Positions 14,827-20,292 of a stretch of DNA of 20,292 bases are shown one piece after another. Origin of the DNA: an uncultured Lachnospiraceae bacterium (GTDB lineage Bacteria > Bacillota > Clostridia > Lachnospirales > Lachnospiraceae); contig CAJTRL010000068.1 in the NCBI GenBank assembly GCA_910578715.1, forward strand, positions 1 through 20,292. The letters run 5' to 3'. Every line of letters begins with the position of its first letter. The stretch's first letter is position 1. The notes under the pieces were generated by a model that did not search any database, was not told the origin of the DNA, and saw nothing but the letters and a program-made list of their open reading frames with translations. A program made the position numbers and the translations under genes.

Positions 14827-14975
14827 TGATATGCTCCTTTCTCAGCGGCGCTTTTGAATCCTAAGTCTTTCTCCGGGTGATTCCGAAGCCTGAGCAGCCC
14901 TTTCTCCGAACAATCCCGAAACCCTGTCTATCCGATTTTCGACTATTTTCAGCCTCCGCGCCAGCGAATACTTAC

Positions 14976-15004
14976 ATTTTATAAATTTTCGCCGGAAAGG
15001 TCAA
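14976..15004 (-). promoter_or_regulatory. Sigma-A promoter for the alpha-hydroxy-acid oxidase gene
   Basis: On the minus strand TTGACC (15004-14999) and TAAAAT (14981-14976) are 17 bases apart, close to consensus. It starts four bases after the stop codon of the Na/Pi transporter gene. The resulting leader of about 140 bases contains no obvious riboswitch or terminator. Confidence 0.7.
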
Positions 15005-15008
15005 TCTT

Positions 15009-16781
15009 TTACGGCAAAACATATTTTCCCCGGAAGCCCTGATAAAGCTGTTTTAATTCTTCCGACTCGTTTCCGCGCAGCGCATTCATGAATCCATGCC
15101 TTGCAAGAGATTCTTCCTGTACCTCAATGACGCTGACCGCGATGTGGGAACAATGGGCCGCAATCCGCTCACATCCCGTCACGATATCCACCAGCAGAAA
15201 TCCCATTTCAATCGTACATTTCCCCTTCCGCAGCCGTCTGATATGACGCGACCTCACCTCCGCTCCAAGCTCTGAAACGACCTGTGCCAAAGGCTGTATT
15301 TCCAGTGCGCGAAGCGCATCTTCCCTGTCAAAAACTTCCAGCGTCATCTCCATCATATTAGCCACCGCCCTTGCAAAAATATCCAGCTCCACCCGCGCCT
15401 TATTGGAAAATTTCTTTTCCTTATCCCACATCTCCCGGTAGGCTTCCATGATATCGGCGGCATGGTCGGAAATCCGCTCAAAATCACCGATGGATTCCAG
15501 AAAAAGCAGTAACGAGCGGCCGTCTTTTTCCGAAAGCCTCTGTCCGCTCAGCTTTAACAGATAAGTCCCAATCATGTCTTCATACCGGTCTGTGTCTTCT
15601 TCCAGTCTGACAATTTCTTCCGCCTTATCCTGGTCGAACTGATGCAGCAAATCGAGCGTGCGCATATAGGATTCTTTGGCGGCAACCGCCATATGAGATG
15701 CTACCCGTCTGCACTGTTCCATCGCAAAAGAAGGCTTGTCCAGAAACCGGCTGTCCAGTATTTTCGCATCCGCATCCACATGACGGATTTCCCTATTTTC
15801 GGAAGCGTCTTTCCGGATGGTCAGATAGGCGAGTTTTTCCAGGCCGTCCGCAAAGGGGAGCAAAAGCGCGGCCGCAAAAATATTAAACACACTATGCACC
15901 ACGGCAATGCCATATGCTTCCGCCGGCTGTTCCATAAAAGGAAAATTCACTATCCCGTGGAGACCGTAAAACAAAGTCATAAAAGCCGCTGTTCCAATCA
16001 CATTAAAATATAAATGCACAAATGCGGCCCGTCTGGCATTCGGCGAAGTTCCGACGGAAGACAGCAGCGCCGTGACACAGGTTCCGATGTTCTGCCCCAT
16101 GATAATTGGAACGGCGCTTCCATATGAAATTGCTCCCGCGGCGCATAACGCCTGCAAAATACCGATGGAAGCCGAAGAACTCTGTAAAAGCGCCGTCAGG
16201 AAAAGCCCCGCAAGAAGCCCCGGAATCGGACTGGAAAACAAAACGAACAGACTCTTTACCTCCGGCACATCCGCCAGCGGTTTCACCGCATCGGACATCG
16301 TTTCCATGCCGAACATCAGGACCGCAAATCCGACAAAAATCTGCGCCAGATTTTTCTTTTTCCCTCTCCCGGAAAACAATAAAATGCCGACGCCGATAAT
16401 CGCAAGCACAGGCGCAAAAGAAGAAGGCTTCAAAAGCCTGAGCCAGAAATTTCCGCTTTCAATGCCGGATAAACTTAATATCCAGGAGGTAACCGTCGTT
16501 CCGATATTGGCGCCCATAATCACGCCAATTGCCTGTGAGAGCCTCATAATGCCCGAATTGACAAAACCAACCACCATAACCGTCGCCGCCGAAGACGACT
16601 GAATCACCGCCGTTACGGCCGCGCCCAGAAACACCGCTTTCAGCCTGCTCGAAGTCAGCTTTTCCAAAATCCGCTCCATGCGCCCGCCGGACGCCTTCGA
16701 AAGCCCGTCTCCAAGCACCTGCATCCCGTATAAAAAAAGAGCTAATCCTCCCACCATCGTCAGTATACCAAAAAAATCCAT
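15009..16781 (-). CDS. Na/Pi cotransporter family protein with C-terminal PhoU-like domain
   Basis: Membrane protein of 590 residues. The N-terminal half (about 1-310) has the inverted-repeat Na/Pi symporter fold: two QSSSA motifs (61-65 and 200-204), each followed by a conserved NIGT element (ANIGTTVT at 91-98, QNIGTCVT at 230-237). The C-terminal third (about 345-565) is helical and PhoU-like, with acidic positions such as EEDTDRYEDMI and the FERISDHAADI element. Such proteins import phosphate with sodium and the PhoU part is thought to tie activity to phosphate status. AGAGGAG is six bases before the ATG at 16781. It is divergent from the chemoreceptor gene. No clear terminator follows; the oxidase promoter begins at its stop codon. 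Confidence 0.94.
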   Translation of the reverse strand: MDFFGILTMVGGLALFLYGMQVLGDGLSKASGGRMERILEKLTSSRLKAVFLGAAVTAVIQSSSAATVMVVGFVNSGIMRLSQAIGVIMGANIGTTVTSWILSLSGIESGNFWLRLLKPSSFAPVLAIIGVGILLFSGRGKKKNLAQIFVGFAVLMFGMETMSDAVKPLADVPEVKSLFVLFSSPIPGLLAGLFLTALLQSSSASIGILQALCAAGAISYGSAVPIIMGQNIGTCVTALLSSVGTSPNARRAAFVHLYFNVIGTAAFMTLFYGLHGIVNFPFMEQPAEAYGIAVVHSVFNIFAAALLLPFADGLEKLAYLTIRKDASENREIRHVDADAKILDSRFLDKPSFAMEQCRRVASHMAVAAKESYMRTLDLLHQFDQDKAEEIVRLEEDTDRYEDMIGTYLLKLSGQRLSEKDGRSLLLFLESIGDFERISDHAADIMEAYREMWDKEKKFSNKARVELDIFARAVANMMEMTLEVFDREDALRALEIQPLAQVVSELGAEVRSRHIRRLRKGKCTIEMGFLLVDIVTGCERIAAHCSHIAVSVIEVQEESLARHGFMNALRGNESEELKQLYQGFRGKYVLP

Positions 16782-16868
16782 AGTGACTCCTCTGCTTTAC
16801 TTTTATCTTTAGGATTTGAAATTATCCCCGTTTTATCCACGCAGTTTTCTTTTTACCCATTTTCATTT

Positions 16869-16884
16869 AGTTAAACGTTTAAGT
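16869..16884. promoter_or_regulatory. LacI-family-like operator 1
   Basis: AGTTAAACGTTTAAGT contains a perfect 12-bp palindrome (TTAAACGTTTAA) with the central CG typical of LacI/PurR/CcpA-class operators. It shares 13 of 16 bases with the sequence at 17046-17061. Confidence 0.5.
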
Positions 16885-17045
16885 TTTGAGTCGATGCGGT
16901 TTGAACATATCATAAAATACGAAAAAAACAGATTTTGTTTTAAGTAAATATGCACCATTTTTTCTGTCATTTTTTGTGAAATCTTATCAAATTTAATTAC
17001 TTTGCACAATTTGGCTATCATTTTGGGAGCATTCATGATATGATT

Positions 17046-17061
17046 ACTAAAACGATTAAGT
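17046..17061. promoter_or_regulatory. LacI-family-like operator 2
   Basis: ACTAAAACGATTAAGT is a pseudo-palindrome around a central CG, 13 of 16 bases identical to operator 1. It lies immediately upstream of the chemoreceptor ribosome site (AAAGGG), a position suited to repression. The centres of the two sites are 177 bp apart, close to 17 helical turns. Confidence 0.5.
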
Positions 17062-17083
17062 TTCGATAGAAAGGGATTGAATC

Positions 17084-19177
17084 ATGTCAAAACAAAGAAA
17101 AACAAATCCGAAATCTGTCAACGCGCTGGCTTCGATTCAGACGAAAATTGCATCCGTCCTGATTCTTTTTACAACGATTGCCGTTGTCATCGCAGTTCTT
17201 GTCAATTACCGCTATCTGACGAATATTTCCAGGGAAACGCTGGTTTCCTATACGGAAGATTCCCTGACGGAAATCGTGCGGGCACAGGGTAATTATATCG
17301 ACGAGTCCATTCAGAAATATATCGCGACAATGACCTATCTGAACGGCTCCGAGAACTTCTTTGTTTTTAATACCAATAAGGGAAACAAATATTCCAACGA
17401 AGTCCATGCCACCCTGAAAAAATACATGAGCGCAAATCCCACCCATGAAAGCATTAGTTTTGTCTGCGCCGAAGACGGCATTCTTCATGCCAGCACGGAC
17501 GAAGCCTCTGAAGGCATCTCCTATGCGGAGGAACCTTTTTACAAATATATTATGGAAAACAATGCGCCCGCGCAGAGCGATATCTTTTTTGATGCCGGAA
17601 GCGGCGAGCCGTTAATTTCCATCGGCGTTCCCCAGAGCAGCCACTTTGACCCCGATACCCTCTCCGGCGTCATGTTCACCAATATTAAAGTGTCCCTTTT
17701 TGCGGACACCCTCGCAAACATCCATGTGTTCGGAGACAGCGAATCCAGCTATGCTTTTCTACTCGACAGCAACGGAAGCTATATTTATTCGCCTGACGAA
17801 AGCCTTATCGGTACCGCGGCGGATACGGAAAGCATCGCCGCTCTGCTTGCGCAGATTAATTCCGGCAGTTATGAAGACACTGCCATCCTCTATGACGATT
17901 CCCAGGACCAGTATCTTGCTTATCATGTATCGCCGTTAAACCACTGGATTCTCTGCATGGTCGTCGAGCGCGATATTATTTTAAGTCCGATTGACGCTAT
18001 GCGGCAGAATGCAATTTCTATCAGCTTTATTATCTGTCTGATTATCATTGCCGTATTTATGGTACTTGGCTTTATTTTTGCAAGCACCATTACGACTCCC
18101 ATCAAAGTCGTAACGAAGGTTATCCGTAAAACCGCCGAACTGGACATTTCACAGGATGACTCCTATCATCCGTTGTTAAAACATAAGGACGAAACAGGAG
18201 AAATGAGCCGTGCCGTGCAGAAAATGCGCCAGTCTTTCAGCAGCATGATGCGGGACATCTCTTCCACTTCCGAATCCATCAATGAAAGCGCCAATCGTCT
18301 GCATGAAATCGCCACGACGGTAAATGACAACGCCAACAGCAATTCCGCAACGGCCGAGCAACTTTCCGCAAGCATGGAAAATACCGCAGTCAATACGGAC
18401 TCCATCAGCAACGAAATCCTGGAAGTGGAACAGAATACTTCCACAATCAATCAGAAGGCCACGGAAGGCGTTGCGCTCTCCGAAGAAATTCTGCATCGCG
18501 CCGAACGTCTGAAAACAGATACCGTCAGCGCCAGCGACCGGACAAAGCAAATGTATCAGTCCGTGAAAACCACTTCCGAAGAGGCGATTGCACATTCCCG
18601 CTCCGTTTCCAAAATCAACGAACTCGCGGCGAATATTATGGACATTGCAAGCCAGACTTCTCTTCTGTCCCTCAACGCTTCCATCGAGGCGGCCAGAGCC
18701 GGAGAACAGGGCCGCGGCTTTGCCGTTGTTGCGGACGAAATCGGCAAACTCGCAAACCAGTCCTCCCAGACAGTGTCCGGCATCACGCAGATTGTCGCCG
18801 AAGTTGTAAGCGCCGTGGAAAAAATGGAAACCAGCCTGACCGCCACACTGGCTTTTCTGGATGAAACAGTACTCGCGGACTATCAGAATTTCATGCAGGT
18901 CAGCGAACAGTATTCAAACGATGCACAGTACGTCAACGACACGATGAAAGATATCGACCATTCCATCGATGCGCTGAACAAAACCATGCTAAAAATATCC
19001 GAAGCCATCGGCATGATTAACGGTTCCATTTCCGAAACGGCTTCCGGCGTCACAAACGTGGTGGAAAACAATGCGAATATCGTCGCGCTGACTGCAGACA
19101 CATACAGCATGGTAGAAAAAACGCTGGCGTACACGAACACGCTGCGGGAAATTGTGGAGCGGTTTGTGCTGAGTTAA
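17084..19177 (+). CDS. Methyl-accepting chemotaxis protein (Cache-type chemoreceptor)
   Basis: Transmembrane chemoreceptor of 697 residues. TM1 at about 22-42; an extracellular sensor of about 265 residues (43-308) with the layout of a double Cache domain, including a C-terminal YAFLLDSNGSYIYSPDES unit; TM2 at about 309-335; HAMP at about 336-390; and a cytoplasmic signalling coiled coil. The signalling tip is clear: IASQTSLLSLNASIEAARAGEQGRGFAVVADEIGKLA (521-557, shown only in part by key residues E535, R538, G540, E541, G543, G545). It would control CheA and thus flagellar rotation; the ligand is unknown. The ATG at 17084 has AAAGGG eight bases upstream. Two operator-like sites upstream suggest control by a sugar-type repressor. 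Confidence 0.96.
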   Translation: MSKQRKTNPKSVNALASIQTKIASVLILFTTIAVVIAVLVNYRYLTNISRETLVSYTEDSLTEIVRAQGNYIDESIQKYIATMTYLNGSENFFVFNTNKGNKYSNEVHATLKKYMSANPTHESISFVCAEDGILHASTDEASEGISYAEEPFYKYIMENNAPAQSDIFFDAGSGEPLISIGVPQSSHFDPDTLSGVMFTNIKVSLFADTLANIHVFGDSESSYAFLLDSNGSYIYSPDESLIGTAADTESIAALLAQINSGSYEDTAILYDDSQDQYLAYHVSPLNHWILCMVVERDIILSPIDAMRQNAISISFIICLIIIAVFMVLGFIFASTITTPIKVVTKVIRKTAELDISQDDSYHPLLKHKDETGEMSRAVQKMRQSFSSMMRDISSTSESINESANRLHEIATTVNDNANSNSATAEQLSASMENTAVNTDSISNEILEVEQNTSTINQKATEGVALSEEILHRAERLKTDTVSASDRTKQMYQSVKTTSEEAIAHSRSVSKINELAANIMDIASQTSLLSLNASIEAARAGEQGRGFAVVADEIGKLANQSSQTVSGITQIVAEVVSAVEKMETSLTATLAFLDETVLADYQNFMQVSEQYSNDAQYVNDTMKDIDHSIDALNKTMLKISEAIGMINGSISETASGVTNVVENNANIVALTADTYSMVEKTLAYTNTLREIVERFVLS

Positions 19178-19197
19178 AACGCCGGAATACAGGCGCT
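19177..19197 (-). terminator. Weak terminator-like hairpin between convergent genes
   Basis: On the minus strand a short stem (GCGCC with GGCGT around an 8-base loop) is followed by four T. It lies downstream of the small membrane protein gene and touches the end of the chemoreceptor gene. Stem and T-run are both short, so this is a weak call. Confidence 0.3.
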
Positions 19198-19218
19198 TCT
19201 GCCCTCCGGGAAATGCAC

Positions 19219-19569
19219 TTATGCCGGATAACCGTACCCAAATAATTTGATAAATTCGTTCCAGCCCAGAATCCATATTCCCACAATAAAAAGCCCGGCA
19301 AAGGCCAGAATCGGAATCCATACGAAAGACCTCTTCCTGTGATAACACTTTTTACAAAGCGAAAACATCACGGGCAGAATGGCGAGCAGCCACAGTATAA
19401 GCAGTAAAACTCCAAAAAACACGGCAATGTCAGCTTCCGAACCCATGTCATACGCATATCCCTTGCCGTGCCCGGTAAGGTTCATGTATATGCAGCCAGT
19501 CCAAAGCGGCGAAGAAATGCTTACAAACAGGAACCATATAATTGAAATGACGGTTTTTGTCTTTTTCAT
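19219..19569 (-). CDS. Small hypothetical membrane protein (three TM segments)
   Basis: Protein of 116 residues with hydrophobic stretches at about 7-30, 47-70 and 82-102. The segment between TM2 and TM3 is basic with a cysteine pair (SLCKKCYHRKRS), which suggests it faces the cytoplasm. I do not recognise a family. The ATG at 19569 has AGAAAGG about 12 bases upstream. A leader hairpin and an extended -10 promoter precede it. It is convergent with the chemoreceptor gene and divergent from the acetyltransferase gene, so it stands alone. Confidence 0.75.
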   Translation of the reverse strand: MKKTKTVISIIWFLFVSISSPLWTGCIYMNLTGHGKGYAYDMGSEADIAVFFGVLLLILWLLAILPVMFSLCKKCYHRKRSFVWIPILAFAGLFIVGIWILGWNEFIKLFGYGYPA

Positions 19570-19591
19570 ATTAATACTTTACCTTTCTCTC

Positions 19592-19610
19592 TGCCCGCTT
19601 CTGGCGGGCA
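19592..19610 (-). other. GC-rich leader hairpin of the small membrane protein gene
   Basis: TGCCCGC and GCGGGCA (7-bp perfect stem, 5-base loop) sit between the predicted promoter and the ribosome site of the small membrane protein gene. On the plus strand it is followed by TTTGTATTTT, so it could also stop plus-strand readthrough. There is no clean T-run on either strand. Confidence 0.45.
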
Positions 19611-19636
19611 TTTGTATTTTGGTTTACCGTGTTTTC

Positions 19637-19645
19637 ATTATATCA
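19637..19645 (-). promoter_or_regulatory. Extended -10 promoter of the small membrane protein gene
   Basis: On the minus strand TGATATAAT is a perfect TGn-TATAAT extended -10. No -35 match is needed or seen. It would give a leader of about 60 bases containing the GC-rich hairpin. Confidence 0.5.
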
Positions 19646-19663
19646 TTTTTTCCGCATGAATTA

Positions 19664-19686
19664 TGCTATTATAATTAATATTGACA
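19664..19686 (+). promoter_or_regulatory. Candidate promoter elements for the acetyltransferase gene
   Basis: TGCTATTAT (19664-19672) is an extended -10, overlapped by a perfect TATAAT at 19670-19675. A consensus -35, TTGACA (19681-19686), follows but lacks a good -10 at 17 bases (TAGTCT). One of these probably drives the leader ORF and acetyltransferase; the sequence does not decide which. Confidence 0.4.
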
Positions 19687-19725
19687 TTTGGATAAGACTG
19701 TAATAGTCTACTGGAATAAAAAAAG

Positions 19726-19761
19726 GGGCCAAATGAACATGCGAGCATGTTCGCTTGACCC
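19726..19761 (+). repeat. 36-bp imperfect palindrome in the acetyltransferase leader
   Basis: The core GAACATGC-GA-GCATGTTC (19735-19752) is perfect, and outer segments continue pairing with one wobble and two mismatches (CAA with TTG, GGG with CCC). As RNA it would fold over the leader ORF's ribosome site and ATG; as DNA it could be a protein-binding site or a dispersed repeat. No T-run follows, so it is not a terminator. Confidence 0.6.
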
Positions 19762-19777
19762 ATGGGGGCAAAAATGA
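19733..19777 (+). CDS. Putative 14-residue leader peptide upstream of the acetyltransferase
   Basis: An ATG at 19733, four bases after AGGGG, opens a 14-codon ORF (MNMRACSLDPWGQK) whose TGA overlaps the acetyltransferase ATG as ATGA. The arrangement is that of a translationally coupled leader. It lies inside the palindrome that would hide its own ribosome site. Expression is not shown by sequence alone; the ORF could be coincidental within a repeat. Confidence 0.35.
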   Translation: MNMRACSLDPWGQK

Positions 19778-20292
19778 ATATCGAATTGATAAGATTAACT
19801 ATTGAATACAGAGAACCGTTATTTGAAATGCTTATGGAGTGGAAAAACGATATTATGAAAAACCATACGGATATGTCTCCGTGGAAAATATGGGCAAATG
19901 ATTTTCATGATTTAAAATATTACATAGAAAATCTTGATACAAAAGAAAATGATGAAAACGGGTGGGTTCCAGATACCACTTTGTTTTGTCTTGATAAAGA
20001 TAGAAATATATTGGTAGGAGCTGTCAATATCCGTCACTATTTAAACGATGCGTTATTAAAAACCGGCGGACATATCGGCGCCGGAATCAGGCCTGGCGAA
20101 AGACGGAAAGGTTATGCGACGGCAATGATTGCGTCAGCATTAGAAGAATGCCGGAAACTTGGAATCAAAAGAGTATTGATGACTTGTGACAAGAATAACA
20201 TAGGTTCAGCGAAATCAATCATTCGTAATGGCGGCGTATTAGAAAACGAAATTGAGGAAAACGGCCATATGGAGCAGCGTTATTGGATTCAA
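19774..20292 (+). CDS. GNAT family N-acetyltransferase (cut by window end)
   Basis: The first 173 codons are in the window, without a stop. The acetyl-CoA site is clear: GGHIGAGIRPGERRKGYATAM has the R-x-x-G-x-A loop at Arg110, Gly113 and Ala115, followed by the helix ASALEECRKLG and beta-strand KRVLMTCDKNNIGS, with Asn141-142 and Ser145 typical of the second half. Position and length suggest only a few residues are missing. The substrate is unknown; relatives include predicted small-molecule or peptide acetyltransferases. The ATG at 19774 overlaps the leader ORF stop; GGGGG lies five bases upstream, and an in-frame ATG at 19762 is an alternative. The gene is much richer in AT and in TTA/ATA/AAA codons than the block before it, suggesting recent transfer. 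Confidence 0.88.
   Translation, partial: MNIELIRLTIEYREPLFEMLMEWKNDIMKNHTDMSPWKIWANDFHDLKYYIENLDTKENDENGWVPDTTLFCLDKDRNILVGAVNIRHYLNDALLKTGGHIGAGIRPGERRKGYATAMIASALEECRKLGIKRVLMTCDKNNIGSAKSIIRNGGVLENEIEENGHMEQRYWIQ

Larger units (their letters stand above)
16782..17083. other. AT-rich divergent intergenic region, no gene
   Basis: The 302 bases between the Na/Pi transporter and the chemoreceptor contain no supported gene. They are very AT-rich in the middle (about 16910-17000). Two 16-base operator-like sequences lie here, described separately. A possible flagellar-type promoter for the chemoreceptor is TAAA (16872-16875), 14 bases, GTCGATGC (16890-16897), which overlaps the first operator; a TATCAT (17016-17021) is a weak vegetative -10 alternative. 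Confidence 0.6.

Noticed and set aside
19735..19752. LexA-box-like sequence with GAAC and GTTC ends
   Set aside because: The Gram-positive LexA box has four bases between GAAC and GTTC; here there are ten, and the symmetry belongs to a longer palindrome.
1..20292. CRISPR arrays, tRNA or rRNA genes, insertion sequences
   Set aside because: No spaced identical repeats of CRISPR type, no tRNA-like cloverleaf and no transposase-like protein were seen on either strand.

Overview
The window reads as chromosome of a motile, anaerobic, low-to-moderate GC Firmicute, most likely a gut Lachnospiraceae-type clostridium. The basis is the AGGAGG-type ribosome sites, the mostly one-strand gene layout, a Bce-type peptide-resistance module, a LytTR regulator, a Na/Pi symporter with a PhoU tail, a chemoreceptor and a FliD-like protein. 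The assignment rests on gene content and style only; no rRNA or other marker is present.

Layout. Positions 84-3202 (minus) hold a GH13 alpha-glucosidase-type enzyme and, upstream of it, an RsmF-like rRNA m5C methyltransferase; each has its own recognisable promoter. Positions 3370-4802 (minus) hold a two-gene unit: a small protein resembling the C-terminal part of flagellar cap protein FliD and a soluble protein of unknown function with a 9-residue tandem repeat. Positions 5021-6723 (minus) pair an orphan LytTR response regulator with an AT-rich S66 (LD-carboxypeptidase/MccF) peptidase. A single plus-strand gene at 6982-7341, with its own promoter and terminator, encodes a small cysteine-motif protein.

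Positions 7460-13604 (minus) form a cell-envelope stress block: ECF sigma factor, a one-TM protein carrying what looks like the extracellular domain of FtsX (probable anti-sigma factor), then response regulator, sensor kinase, ABC ATPase and FtsX-type permease of a BceRS-AB system. Repeated TNTAAG boxes with 11-bp spacing lie before the response regulator gene and before the ATPase gene, suggesting autoregulation and target control by the same regulator. A terminator-like hairpin separates the sigma pair from the Bce genes.

Positions 13807-16781 (minus) hold an FMN-dependent alpha-hydroxy-acid oxidising enzyme with an N-terminal cysteine cluster, and a Na/Pi cotransporter. Divergent from the latter, a plus-strand chemoreceptor (17084-19177) has two LacI-family-like operator sequences 177 bp apart in its upstream region. 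A small three-TM protein (minus) follows. The window ends in an AT-rich GNAT acetyltransferase gene cut by the edge, preceded by a 14-codon leader ORF buried in a long palindrome whose stop codon overlaps the acetyltransferase start.

The most interesting points are the FtsX-ectodomain anti-sigma candidate beside a Bce module, the acetyltransferase leader/palindrome, the paired LacI-type operators, and the 9-residue E/S/A-rich repeats shared in style by two unrelated genes.
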